Source: Lysinibacillus irui
GTDB taxonomy: Bacteria; Bacillota; Bacilli; Bacillales_A; Planococcaceae
Reading direction: 5' to 3'
Assembly (NCBI RefSeq): GCF_028877475.1
Contig: NZ_CP113527.1
Coordinates: 3,403,501 to 3,467,500, forward strand
DNA: 64,000 nt
Part shown: positions 9,169 to 23,800 of the stretch, piece by piece
Layout: every line of letters starts with the position of its first letter
Position numbering within the stretch: the stretch's first letter is position 1
Position numbers and translations under genes: made by a program
The notes under the pieces: model-generated
Database searches by the model: none
The model's input: only the letters and a program-made list of their open reading frames with translations
What the model was told of the DNA's origin: nothing

Positions 9169-9284
9169 GCCTAGCGACGTCCTACTCTCACAGGGGGAAG
9201 CCCCCAACTACCATCGGCGCTAAAGAGCTTAACTTCCGTGTTCGGTATGGGAACGGGTGTGACCTCTTTGCCATCATCACTAGA
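9169..9284 (-). rRNA. rrf: 5S rRNA of the complete rrn operon
   Basis: Identical to 1561-1676. It lies about 160 bp downstream of the 23S 3' end. Confidence 0.97.
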
Positions 9285-9400
9285 CTTGCACGTAGATGTG
9301 CTGTCTTCTGCATTACAATAAGGATATAGCATTCTTAGCAGAAGTTCCTATATGTTAAGCTTCAAAATACAGTATGTATAAAAGCTCTTATGAAAGAGTT

Positions 9401-9423
9401 GTTCTTTCAAAACTGGATAAACG
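9401..9423 (-). other. 23S processing stem, 3' arm
   Basis: Complementary to 12557-12580 apart from minor mismatches. The two arms flank the 23S gene and would pair in the precursor as the usual RNase III-type processing stem. Confidence 0.8.
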
Positions 9424-9446
9424 TACATTGACTGCTTCAAACAATT

Positions 9447-12373
<2,927 letters not shown>

Positions 12374-12556
12374 TACAGCTTTCAATACACATCGCATTTC
12401 GTTGTCAGCTTCACTCGTTCAATCAGTCACGTACTGAAGTACGCTCCTTCATTCACTCGATTGCTTCCTAGAACTGCTTGTGTCTTGAAACCTTACTAAT
12501 GTTATTAAGCCTATAAAAAACTTAAAAAATAAATGTGTTTGTTACAATTTCAATGT

Positions 12557-12580
12557 CGTTTTATCCAGTTTTCAAAGAAC
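12557..12580 (-). other. 23S processing stem, 5' arm
   Basis: Pairs with 9401-9423 across the 23S gene. Confidence 0.8.
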
Positions 12581-12606
12581 AAGTTTTGAAGTATTTCATT
12601 CGGAAG

Positions 12607-12640
12607 AATGAACCTTCAAAACTGAACGCAAAACGTAATC
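12607..12640 (-). other. 16S processing stem, 3' arm
   Basis: Complementary to 14329-14364 in the leader, with a 2-base bulge, so the arms would pair around the 16S gene in the precursor. Confidence 0.8.
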
Positions 12641-12672
12641 TTACAAACCCTAGGTTTGTATTCCGAAATAAT

Positions 12673-14230
<1,558 letters not shown>

Positions 14231-14328
14231 AGAAATTTGATTAGCTCAAATTGTTTTGCTGGCATCAATTTTGATGTCCAAAATTTTGTTTTGTTCACTA
14301 GCCGAAACTAGTTACTTAAAACTTTATT

Positions 14329-14364
14329 GATTACGTTTTGCTTGTTCAGTTTTCAAGGTTCATT
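14329..14364 (-). other. 16S processing stem, 5' arm (rrn leader)
   Basis: Leader segment complementary to 12607-12640. Confidence 0.8.
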
Positions 14365-14392
14365 TTGTTTAAGTCGTTTTAGCGACTTTACT

Positions 14393-14421
14393 ATCATATC
14401 TCATTCTCAACGAGAAGTCAA
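14393..14421 (-). promoter_or_regulatory. rrn operon promoter
   Basis: On the minus strand TTGACT (14416-14421), 17-bp spacer, TATGAT (14393-14398), about 160 bp before 16S. An A-rich stretch upstream could act as an UP element. I see only one good promoter; B. subtilis rrn operons often have two. Confidence 0.85.
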
Positions 14422-14499
14422 CAACTTTTTAAATTTCTTTTTTCAAGTGTTCCTTCTTGTTAAGGACAAGTAATAATATATAATATATCATTTTTAAAA

Positions 14500-15399
14500 T
14501 CAAGCATTTTTCATAAAAAATTTAAAAATCTTTTTTATATCAATTACAAACAATAGGATTCCTACTAATACAATTAACCCACCAAAGATTTGGGTAACGA
14601 TTAAATACTCCTTAAATATCCACAATGCTAAAAGAGCTGCACCAACCGGCTCAAAGAGAATAGCTATTGAAACAACATTCGTACTTACGTATTTAATAGA
14701 CCAATTAAATAAAGTATGACCAAATAAATTAGGTATTAACGCTAATAAGACAAACCATAACCAATCAGAATAAGAATACGGTCCAAATGATTCTCCTTTA
14801 ATTAGTACATAGATAAATAAAGTAATTGTACTCACTACATAAACAACCATTGTATAAGTCATTAACGATAATCTTTTGCGTACATCCTGTCCTAATAAAA
14901 AATAAGCTGTAGCAAGTGCACAAGCAATGAGCGCTAATATATCTCCGTAAAAAGCTGTCCCACTTACTTTAAAATCGCCCCAACTAATTAAAATACTTCC
15001 CGCAATAGCAATTGTTCCAGCAACGATTGTTTTCATCGTTATCTTTTCTTTAAAGAAAAAGTATGTCCCCACAAAGGCAAACAAAGGTTGTAGCGTTACC
15101 AGAACTGTTGAACTTGCGACAGAAGTATAGTTGAGTGACTCAAACCATAAAATAAAATGAAATGCTAAAAAGATTCCCGCGGCTGTGGAAAAAAGCCAAT
15201 CACGCCTCTTTAATGTTGTAAGCTCCTTTGAATATCTCCCCAAAAACAATGGAAGCATTATTAAAACCGAAAATAGCATACGATAAAATGCTATAATGCC
15301 CGCTTCCGCTGATGCTAATTTCACGAAAATAGCGGACATAGATACTGAAATAACACCAATTACGATTGGAATGTACGGATGAATCTTCGGCTTCTCCAT
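14500..15399 (-). CDS. EamA/DMT-family transporter
   Basis: Inner-membrane protein of 299 residues with about ten hydrophobic segments in two EamA repeats (roughly 10-145 and 155-290), the usual size of the drug/metabolite transporter superfamily. The first repeat includes SAIFVKLASAEAGIIAFYR, a common family feature. The substrate cannot be told from sequence. A GGAGGTGA ribosome site precedes the ATG. I saw no T-tailed hairpin before the rrn promoter downstream, so some read-through is possible. Confidence 0.85.
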   Translation of the reverse strand: MEKPKIHPYIPIVIGVISVSMSAIFVKLASAEAGIIAFYRMLFSVLIMLPLFLGRYSKELTTLKRRDWLFSTAAGIFLAFHFILWFESLNYTSVASSTVLVTLQPLFAFVGTYFFFKEKITMKTIVAGTIAIAGSILISWGDFKVSGTAFYGDILALIACALATAYFLLGQDVRKRLSLMTYTMVVYVVSTITLFIYVLIKGESFGPYSYSDWLWFVLLALIPNLFGHTLFNWSIKYVSTNVVSIAILFEPVGAALLALWIFKEYLIVTQIFGGLIVLVGILLFVIDIKKIFKFFMKNA

Positions 15400-15649
15400 A
15401 AAATCACCTCCATCAATTTCGCTCTCCTATTTCTTACGAAAGAAAACAATTAAGTAACCCTCCCATTAATGAGAGAGCATTCCATACTAATGCTTCATTT
15501 CAGAAATAATAGATTCTTGCTGTATCAAGATAAAAAAATACTTATATTTCCTTCCTTTCATGTTGTACAATACAAAAAAGTAATGGCACATATAATAATG
15601 ACAGCTTGCATATCTCTTAGCAATACGAAATATCAATGGAGGGTTGTGT

Positions 15650-16372
15650 ATGGAAACATTATTGGAAAATATGATTACATATGAAGTTGGCATAAAATTA
15701 GTTATTGCAGCCACATTAAGTTTAGTAATCGGTATCGAAAGGGAATTAAAGAAGAAGCCAGTTGGATTAAAGACAAGTTTAGTGATCGCTACTTTCAGCT
15801 GCTTACTTACCATCATCTCCATTGAAACAGCCTACTCAACTCCTCCCAGAGAAGATATTAATATTACGATGGATCCGCTTCGTTTAGCTGCACAAATCGT
15901 TAGCGGGATTGGATTTCTTGGCGCGGGCGTCATTTTAAGACGAGGCAATGACAGCATTACAGGTTTAACAACCGCGGCCATGATATGGGGAGCTGCTGGT
16001 ATCGGTATCGCCGTTGGAGCGGGATTTTATATGGATGCAACATTAGCTGTTGTAATCATTGTTTTCGGAATCGAAATTCTATCGCCCTTTCTCATGAAAA
16101 TTGGTCCTAAACGCATTCGCATGCGAGAGATTTTATTAAAAGTACAAATAGATGATGACAACAATACAGAATCGTTTCTATTATTTTTAAAGGACAACAA
16201 CATCATCATCGAAAATATTCGCATTAAAGATGTACATTTAAAAAATAATAGTGTTTTACACGAGTTGGATTTACGTCTATCCTTAATTGTTTCTGATAAT
16301 TTATTGTCATTTTATCGTTCATTACGAGAACTATCCTATATAGAAAAAATCGAAATGGAAATTTTAAATTAG
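15650..16372 (+). CDS. MgtC/SapB-family membrane protein
   Basis: The 240-residue protein has an N-terminal hydrophobic MgtC domain with family motifs GIERELKKKPVG and GIGFLGAGVI, followed by a soluble ACT-like C-terminal domain from about residue 150. MgtC proteins are linked to low magnesium and acid stress and can modulate ATP synthase in pathogens; the role in soil Firmicutes is unclear. The start chosen is ATG 15650, with GGAGGG at the right spacing; a TTG two codons upstream is less likely. A CDF transporter follows 14 bp later, probably in one operon. Confidence 0.88.
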   Translation: METLLENMITYEVGIKLVIAATLSLVIGIERELKKKPVGLKTSLVIATFSCLLTIISIETAYSTPPREDINITMDPLRLAAQIVSGIGFLGAGVILRRGNDSITGLTTAAMIWGAAGIGIAVGAGFYMDATLAVVIIVFGIEILSPFLMKIGPKRIRMREILLKVQIDDDNNTESFLLFLKDNNIIIENIRIKDVHLKNNSVLHELDLRLSLIVSDNLLSFYRSLRELSYIEKIEMEILN

Positions 16373-16386
16373 TTGGAGGATTTTTT

Positions 16387-17370
16387 ATGGCAGAACTATT
16401 TAAACTACTAAAAGATGGCAACAAACCCTCCCTTATGGCGGCATTTGTAAATGCCTTTTTAGGAATTATCAAAGGAGCCGCCTTTTTCTTTACAGGTAAT
16501 GTAGCCATGTTTGCAGAAATGATGCACTCTCTTGGTGACGCAGCAAACCAATTTTTTGTATATATAGGTTCGGCCCTTTCAAAAAAGGCACCTACTAAAA
16601 AGTTCCCTGGGGGCTTCGGCCGTATTGTCAATTTGGTATGCCTATTCGCCGTTATTATAGTAGCTATACTTTCTTACGAAACAATAAAAGAAGGCTGGCA
16701 TCATTTCATTCACCCTGCCGGTGAGTCTAGTGGGGTACTTATTGCACTTGGCGTATTGTTAATAGGGATTGTTTTAGAGGGCACAGTACTGGCTAAAGCA
16801 GCTGTAGAAGTACTACATGAAGCAGGACAAGAGAAAGCTGGAATCACATCTATTATTAAAGCATTTCCTTTCTTAAATCGCGCAAAGCCTGCAACTAAAT
16901 TAGTCTTTATGGAAGATTTAGTCGCTACAAGCGGGAATATTTTAGCCTTCGCCGCTATCGTGATTGCTTATTTTACAGGTTGGGGCAGAATAGAAGGACT
17001 TGTTTCGATGATTATCGGGGCGATGATGTTCTATGTTGTCGGTAAGGTTTTCCTCGATAATGCACGCGGCGTCATTGGAGAAACAGATGAAGAGATGTTA
17101 AATCATATCGCTCACCTTGTAATGGATGATCCGAACATTAAAGACATTGTTCGTCTTGAGGTAATTAAAGAAGGGGAATTTTTACACGTTGAATTAGTTG
17201 CTGAAGCAGACCCCCATCTATCACTTGCTTTTTTAGATGATGTTCGCGATCATTTAACTGAGGTCATATTAAGTCAAAAAGGGGTATCCAAAGTAGCGAT
17301 TTTATTCGATGAAGATGATGGAAAAACTAACTGGGTACATGTCGGAGAAAGACCAAACAACACTATATAA
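16387..17370 (+). CDS. Cation diffusion facilitator (CDF) family transporter
   Basis: Membrane metal-cation exporter, 327 residues, with about five or six membrane segments and a C-terminal cytoplasmic ferredoxin-like domain (from about 240). The first metal-site motif is present (HSLGD near 45). The equivalent site in the later helix reads EDLVA rather than the usual HxxxD, so metal choice may differ from classical zinc exporters. GGAGG precedes the ATG. It is co-transcribed with the mgtC-like gene, which suggests divalent-cation balance. Confidence 0.85.
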   Translation: MAELFKLLKDGNKPSLMAAFVNAFLGIIKGAAFFFTGNVAMFAEMMHSLGDAANQFFVYIGSALSKKAPTKKFPGGFGRIVNLVCLFAVIIVAILSYETIKEGWHHFIHPAGESSGVLIALGVLLIGIVLEGTVLAKAAVEVLHEAGQEKAGITSIIKAFPFLNRAKPATKLVFMEDLVATSGNILAFAAIVIAYFTGWGRIEGLVSMIIGAMMFYVVGKVFLDNARGVIGETDEEMLNHIAHLVMDDPNIKDIVRLEVIKEGEFLHVELVAEADPHLSLAFLDDVRDHLTEVILSQKGVSKVAILFDEDDGKTNWVHVGERPNNTI

Positions 17371-17384
17371 TCATAAAAAAACAA

Positions 17385-17424
17385 ATAGCCAATTGCCGTA
17401 TTTCAGGCAGTTGGCTTTCTTTTA
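17385..17424. terminator. Terminator between convergent genes
   Basis: Stem AGCCAA-TGCC with GGCA-TTGGCT (17387-17416), preceded by an A run and followed by TTTCTTTTA; it can serve both directions. Confidence 0.8.
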
Positions 17425-18159
17425 TACTAATTTTAAATGGTTGCGTCCGTCATCACTATTCACTTCATTTAGATCTTCAGGGATATTCTCGTACCCCACA
17501 AAGACATGATTGGTAATCATAAAAGTGAGCAATCGGTTACAAGCAATGGTCCTTCTTTTACCATTCTGTTGAATGACGATTTTCGAAAATTGTAATGTTG
17601 CTTGTCGATTCGCTAAAGCATATTCTTCTGCATTCTGAATGTCTCTACCATCGACATGACAGCCTAACACAAAATTACCAGCGAATGAATCCTTTAAAAC
17701 GTTTGGATGCATGGAATGATAATGTACTTCAGCAATGGAATCTTCCATATTCATCAATTGATGGGCTACCAAATAATGCTTCAAAGCACCTTTTAGGTCA
17801 ATTGCTATAGCAGTATCTGCTAAAATTGTTCGATAATACACCGTAACAATTTCAGCACCCCCTAGATACGGCTTTACTTCTACAACAATTTCTCCTGAAG
17901 GACGAACAAATAATTGTACAATTGCTTTATTTACACCATCTGAAAAAATAATAGTCGTTTGCCCAAAACGTAAGCTTTTGAATAATATACTCTGATCAAC
18001 AATGTATCCTGTAATAATTTTATCATTTTCAATTTGCAGTGATTTTGCTTCAATTCCCAATACTTCTACACAATTTTGCATTTTATAAACATGCTGCTGA
18101 AACGGTATCTCGATACAGCTTAATGTAACGATACGGTCCTCTAGCAATTGTTTCAACAT
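17422..18159 (-). CDS. Uncharacterised protein, 245 residues
   Basis: I do not recognise this protein with confidence. It is soluble, has no signal peptide or membrane segment, and is rich in beta-strand-like alternation. The first 130 residues weakly recall SPOCS/DUF3794-type domains of spore proteins (IEIPF, VEVLGIEAK). The start is ATG 18159, which has a strong AAGGAGAGGG site; an upstream in-frame extension lacks one. A TGAAC-N6-TGAAC repeat lies 52-67 bp upstream, the same element found before the kinase and SLH genes, so it may belong to that regulon. Confidence 0.75.
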   Translation of the reverse strand: MLKQLLEDRIVTLSCIEIPFQQHVYKMQNCVEVLGIEAKSLQIENDKIITGYIVDQSILFKSLRFGQTTIIFSDGVNKAIVQLFVRPSGEIVVEVKPYLGGAEIVTVYYRTILADTAIAIDLKGALKHYLVAHQLMNMEDSIAEVHYHSMHPNVLKDSFAGNFVLGCHVDGRDIQNAEEYALANRQATLQFSKIVIQQNGKRRTIACNRLLTFMITNHVFVGYENIPEDLNEVNSDDGRNHLKLV

Positions 18160-18210
18160 TTGATCCCTCTCCTTTTTGTTTAATAGTGTAATTATTTTAA
18201 TAAAGATGAC

Positions 18211-18226
18211 TGAACAACTTCTGAAC
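18211..18226. promoter_or_regulatory. 11-bp-period direct repeat, candidate response-regulator site 1
   Basis: TGAAC at 18211 and 18222 (plus-strand orientation), facing the gene that starts at 18159. The following -10 is weak, about 6-8 bp from the proximal repeat. Confidence 0.5.
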
Positions 18227-18230
18227 ACCC

Positions 18231-18473
18231 CTACATTAATTGAGCAATTACGACAAAAACCTATCTTTCCCCTTCATTCACAGAAGGTTTCACATAACAA
18301 AAATTTGATATTATAGACCAAAAGATACATTGAACAAAGTACTTTTATCACTACAAAACCCCCAAAAATATAATTACCTCCATTTTGTATCTATCCATTT
18401 CATTATACACCAAGGACTTTAGAAACATCTACGACATTATTCAACATAAATCGTTATTTTTTCTAAACCTTTC
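18231..18473. other. Intergenic stretch with nothing recognised
   Basis: AT-rich sequence between the unknown gene and the dehydrogenase terminator. I found no credible reading frame, RNA or repeat in it. Confidence 0.6.
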
Positions 18474-18511
18474 AACAAAAAAGTGTGAGACTATAATCAC
18501 AGTCTCACACT
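18474..18511 (-). terminator. Terminator after the iron alcohol dehydrogenase
   Basis: Perfect 11-bp stem AGTGTGAGACT/AGTCTCACACT (18482-18511), followed on the minus strand by six T. Confidence 0.92.
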
Positions 18512-18517
18512 CATACC

Positions 18518-19681
18518 TTATAAAGAATTTCGCAAAATTGTTCTGACATCTTCCTCATGCAATTTATTAAAGTTTCCAAATGGACCGTTCTGCATTGCAT
18601 GCTCTACAATCTGTTCAAATTTCGAATCATCAATATGATAATCAGCCAAACGATCAGGTGCACCTAATGATGTCCAGAATGCTGATAAACGATCGATGCC
18701 TTCGTAAGCCACTTCTTCTGCTGTCTTGTTCGTTGCATCGACGCCAAATACACGTGTCGCTATACCGGCAAAACGCTCTGGATTGACTGGCACACTTAAG
18801 CGCATCCAATGTGGCTGAAGAATAGCTAAACCACCCGCATGTGGAATATCATAGACAGCCGAAACAGCATGTTCAATATTATGTGATGCCCAATCACCAC
18901 GAGAACCAATCGATAAAAAGCCATTTAAGCCAATTGTTCCAGCTAATAGAATCGTTTCACGTAACTTAGTATTTTCTAAATCCTCTAGCAATTTTGGTGC
19001 AGTCGTAATGACTGTTCGTAATACCCCTTCACACATCTCATCAGTAATCGGGGTATTCGTTGTATTATGGAAATATTGTTCGAATACATGTGACATCATA
19101 TCAACAATCCCATAAACAGTATGGTTTTTAGGTACAGTCACTGTATAGGCAGGATTGAGTATTGAAAATTTCGGGAACGCTGCTGGGCTACCCCAGCTTA
19201 ATTTTTCCTCTGTAGCAGCATTGGTAATGACAGACCCCGAGTTCATTTCTGAGCCAGTAGCAGCAAGTGTTAATACTGTTCCTAATGGTAGGGCTTGCTC
19301 TACAACTACCTTACGTTTAACGATATCCCAAGCATCTCCATCATATTTTGCACCCGCAACGATTAATTTAGAACAATCGATAACAGAGCCGCCACCAACT
19401 GCCAGCACTAAGTCGATTCCTTCTGTTTTACAAATCTCAATACCACGTCTAGCTGTTTCTACACGTGGATTTGGTTCTACACCACTTAATTCAAAAATCG
19501 TTTTACCAGCCTGCTGTAATTTGTCCATGACAGCCTTGTACACACCGTTAGCCTTGATGCTTCCACCACCATAAACAACTAATACTTTTTTTCCATATAG
19601 CTCTAATTCTTTCGGCAGCTTTTCTAGCGCATCCTCACCAAAATGTAGCTTCACTGGGTTATAAAATGTAAATGAATCCAT
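18518..19681 (-). CDS. Iron-dependent alcohol (butanol-type) dehydrogenase
   Basis: NAD(P)H-dependent group III alcohol dehydrogenase of 387 residues, close to B. subtilis YugJ/YugK in length and N-terminus ([15 protein letters not shown]). The dinucleotide-binding [10 protein letters not shown] lies near 95-105, and metal-ligand positions are seen in the [10 protein letters not shown] and [18 protein letters not shown] segments. The natural aldehyde/alcohol pair is unknown. The start at 19681 follows AAGGGG; an 11-codon upstream extension lacks support. It lies 56 bp downstream of the response regulator gene with no visible terminator and may be co-transcribed. Confidence 0.88.
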   Translation of the reverse strand: MDSFTFYNPVKLHFGEDALEKLPKELELYGKKVLVVYGGGSIKANGVYKAVMDKLQQAGKTIFELSGVEPNPRVETARRGIEICKTEGIDLVLAVGGGSVIDCSKLIVAGAKYDGDAWDIVKRKVVVEQALPLGTVLTLAATGSEMNSGSVITNAATEEKLSWGSPAAFPKFSILNPAYTVTVPKNHTVYGIVDMMSHVFEQYFHNTTNTPITDEMCEGVLRTVITTAPKLLEDLENTKLRETILLAGTIGLNGFLSIGSRGDWASHNIEHAVSAVYDIPHAGGLAILQPHWMRLSVPVNPERFAGIATRVFGVDATNKTAEEVAYEGIDRLSAFWTSLGAPDRLADYHIDDSKFEQIVEHAMQNGPFGNFNKLHEEDVRTILRNSL

Positions 19682-19737
19682 GTCATTCGCCCCTTTCTTC
19701 TTGGATTTTCTCATATTCCTGTTGAAGAAAGCAAAGA

Positions 19738-20847
19738 TTACACTTTCGACATGTAATCATTATAAATTTTATGAATGTTCTCAGGGACAGGCATATTAAT
19801 CTCCGCTAATTTTTCCTGAATGGCTTCGTAGCACTTCGTACAATTCTGTTTTTTATTTTGCGAGATTAAAAATTTTAACAAAAGAAACATATACTTTTCA
19901 TTAAATTCATCTAGCTCTAGCAATTTTTGCAGGCAATTATATTTCAACAATGAATTAACAGAATTTGAATGGGCAATATATGTTTCAAGCACATGCATTA
20001 CACCCTGCTTTAAACGAAGTCTCATTTGAATAGCCCATGAATATTCCTCCTCAGCTAAAAAATCACCTTCATAGCAATTCAATAGTTGTTGAATGGAATC
20101 TTCGTCATGCGCACTCTGTTCCAATAATTGGTTCAGATAATCAAAATCACTTTTAATTTCTACATTTAATTGATAGTGGTTATTAATTAATTGAATGGAA
20201 TCTTGCATTCCATTTTCTTTTAGCAGTTTTCTTAATTGATAGATCGTCGTATGTAAATTACTTGTCGCCTTCTCAAAATCTAAATCTGGCCATAATTCCT
20301 CTATAATGACAACATTCATCATAGGCTTTTTTTGATGAAACCATAGATATAAAAACAGCTCGCGTGTCTTCCTAGTACGCCACTTAATGACCTCCTGCTT
20401 AGCATCGAGTAAATAAAAACTGCCTAAAGTATGCGCATATATAGAATTCTCATTACGAACGGGTTGTGTTTCTACTTGTAATTGCATTTTCTTCTGCGCT
20501 TTTACTAATGCATTGACCAGTCGTTTTTCATGGACAGGCTTTAATAAATAATCTGTTGCCTCTACTTCAAATGCATCCACAGCAAATTGTGCATGGGCCG
20601 TCACAAAAACTATTTGTAAGGATGGATGCTTTTCTAGCAATTGTTTAGCCACTTGCATACCATGCATATCAATCATTTCAATATCTAAAAAGACAAGATC
20701 AACTGACTCTTTTTCAAGAAAACGGAGGGCATCCGCTGCATTTGTAAATGCCCCCTTGATGTCAATCTGAAATTGCGTAAGCCGCTGTAGCATGATGCTT
20801 AAAACATCGATTGCCATTTTTTCATCATCAACAATAATTATGTTCAT
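19738..20847 (-). CDS. Response regulator with SARP/BTAD-type output domain
   Basis: Cytoplasmic regulator of 369 residues. The receiver domain (1-120) has acidic residues D7/D8, phosphoacceptor D55 (FLDIEM), a conserved TAH near 82 and the KP motif near 106. A winged-helix DNA-binding domain follows (about 145-225), then an all-helical bacterial transcriptional activator domain to the end. SARP-type regulators of this build bind direct repeats at 11-bp steps. Such repeats occur upstream of the kinase, the SLH protein and an unknown gene here. Its ATG overlaps the kinase stop (ATGA), so the pair is translationally coupled. Confidence 0.92.
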   Translation of the reverse strand: MNIIIVDDEKMAIDVLSIMLQRLTQFQIDIKGAFTNAADALRFLEKESVDLVFLDIEMIDMHGMQVAKQLLEKHPSLQIVFVTAHAQFAVDAFEVEATDYLLKPVHEKRLVNALVKAQKKMQLQVETQPVRNENSIYAHTLGSFYLLDAKQEVIKWRTRKTRELFLYLWFHQKKPMMNVVIIEELWPDLDFEKATSNLHTTIYQLRKLLKENGMQDSIQLINNHYQLNVEIKSDFDYLNQLLEQSAHDEDSIQQLLNCYEGDFLAEEEYSWAIQMRLRLKQGVMHVLETYIAHSNSVNSLLKYNCLQKLLELDEFNEKYMFLLLKFLISQNKKQNCTKCYEAIQEKLAEINMPVPENIHKIYNDYMSKV

Positions 20848-23800
20848 GCTCCACCACCCTCTGGTAATAAAACGACAATAGTGGTCCCTTTTCCTTCCTC
20901 GCTGTATAAACGTAAACTTGCATTTTTCATTAATTTGAATTTCTTTAACGGATTCATAAAGCCAATACGGGTACTTTCTTCATTTACCAGCTGATGAAGT
21001 TTTTCCTCAGGGATACCCACACCATTATCATAGATTTTAATGCGGACAAACTGCCCCTCACGCTGTACACTGATCTCTACTGTACCGCCCTCTTGTTTTT
21101 TAGAAATACCATGGAAAACAGCATTTTCAACTAATGGCTGAATAGATAATGCAGGAATCATTAAATGAATGGATTCATCAATATCATATTTAATCGTTAA
21201 ACGATCACCAAAACGCATCTTTTCAATATATAAGTATGCTTTTACCAGCTCCATCTCTTCTTCAACAGAGACAAAGCTATTTCGATAATGGACATTAAGC
21301 TTGGCTCGGAAATACGTTGCCAAACAATAAAGTGCTTCACGAGTATTGTCCATATCCGTATAGCTCAAACCAATAATTGTATTAAGCGTGTTATACACAA
21401 AATGTGGCGTGACCTGTGAATACAAATAATTCATTTCTACTTCTATGGCATCTATTGAAGATTGACGAACAGCTAACAAAGATTCAATGCGAATAAATAA
21501 TTCATCCATTGAAATAGGTTTTTGTAAGTAATCATTTGCACCAACTTTTAAAGATAACACTAAATCAGAGTGCTTCATGATTGCTGTTAAGATAATGATC
21601 GGCAATTCCAGCATATCATATTGTTTGCGTACTCGTTTACATAACTCATAACCAGACATCCCATTCATCATTAAATCTATTAACATACAATCTACTTTAT
21701 TTGCTTTAATATAATCTACAGCATCAAAGCCATTATCAACAGCTATCACTGTATATCCTTTGACAGCTAATGCGTCAGCTAAAGCTTTTATATTGACATG
21801 ATTGTCATCCACAACAAGTATTTTTTTATCATTTCCTTTATGAATAAGTGGTAAGTTAAGCTGGAGTACCTCAGTAGTTGTCTGTGTGACAATCGCAGGT
21901 GATTGCTCAATGCTAACATTTTCACCAGTTGCAAGTGGCATTGTAAACGTAAAGGTTGTCCCTTGTCCTAACGTACTTGTTACATGAATGTCACCATTTA
22001 ATTTTTCTACAATATTTTTAGTAATACTTAATCCCAAACCGAGCCCTTCTTTTTTATGTTGATTATTTACTTGATAAAAGGCATTAAAGATACGATCTAA
22101 ATCCTGTGCAGGAATGCCAACGCCTGTATCACTCACTTGGATCACCATATGCTCTTCATTGACATAAGCCGTCACTACGATTTCGCCATTTTCTGTGTAT
22201 TTCATGGCATTATGCAGTAAATTATAGAGCACTTGCTTAAAGCGTAACTCGTCTGTCCATATAGCTGGCAGCGCTAAATCAACTTCAGCATGTAAACGGA
22301 CTTGACTATTCTTAGGCATCACACTAAGAATTTCTTCTACTACCTCATTGACAACAGAGATAGGGACTTGACGAGGAGAAACTCTTACTTCACCCGTCAT
22401 TTGGTTGGATGAAAACAATAAATCCTCTACTAAATGTCCTAAACGCTGTGTGACATTATGGATCAAAATGACTTGCTCCTGTTGCGTCCGCTTCAACGGT
22501 CCCTGCCCACCTTCCATTAAGGTTTTTGATAAATTTAAAATACCATTAAGGGGGGTACGTAATTCATGGGATGTTTTTAGTAGAAATTCATCCTTCATTT
22601 GATTGTGTGCTAGCAATTCTTCTGATAAAGTTTGGATTTTCTCAAATGCTTGATTAGCCCGGTAATTTAATAATGAAGCAAAGCCGAATAAGATCAGTAA
22701 AAACAGCACAAATTCTGTATAATCAATCGGTATACCAAATATAAAATTAATAACAAGTAAAATCGTATAACAACAAATAGCTGAAATAACGATTAATACA
22801 TAACGAACACCTTCAAGTCGATTTAACATCACTCGAATCAGAATCCAAACATTATAGAAAATAACGGGTAACGTTACACTGATATACGCTATTTTCCTCA
22901 GGAACACCTCTAAATCAGAAGACGCTCTTGCATTTTGAGTAATTGGATTGTAAAAACCGTAAAATACAAAAACAACACTGAGTAAGGCCACAAGCATATA
23001 AATAACTTTTCTCTTTTGTAATTGTGGGTACATCGTATAAATAAATAATGTTAAAGAAAGGAGCGCTATTGGAATCGAACCTAGCTGTAAACGCAATTGA
23101 TCGATTGGTACTATATCAGAAAATAATAGGAAAAATACTTTTTGATTAATAAACGACATATAAAATCCTAATGAAATCGTAAATAGGCCAAAAAACAGTT
23201 CTTCTTTACGTCTACGATTCTGTATATAGGTAAAAGTATAAACGACCCCAATAACGATATGCCCAATGCTGATTAATGCATCTAAAAACACTTTCCAATT
23301 ATAATGCTGTTGAATAACCTTCTTTTTGCCAAATTCAATAGGATAGACGATACCAGGCTGAAAATTATTGTAGTTCACAACATGAATAATGATGTCTAAT
23401 TCTTTATTTTCACTATAGGCGTAGACAGTATATCTATCATCATTTTCAGAGCCATATTCGCTTAGCACTGTACTTACTTTTCCTTTAGCCCCTACCTCTA
23501 CACCATTTAAAAAAACACGATTAGCCTGTCGAATTGATCGAATATATAACCCATAAAATCCATCTTTCGGAACCTCTACTTTGACGTGGTAGGTGCCAAC
23601 CTCAATCCCTTCTTCATTTGGCTGTACATATTTCCCCCAATCAAAAGGAACATCAAGTGTAAGCCGTGTATTTTCATAGTTATCAAGCTTTTCCCATGAA
23701 GGAATTAAGACATTAGGATAAAAAGCCCATTCTCCTTCTAGCTTTATTGGTTTTTGTAATTGCTCCTCCTCTATTTTTACAACACCTTCATGTACCGTTT

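Noticed and set aside
15469..15684. 71-residue plus-strand frame before the mgtC-like gene
   Set aside because: No ribosome site, unconvincing composition, and it overlaps the mgtC-like start in another frame.
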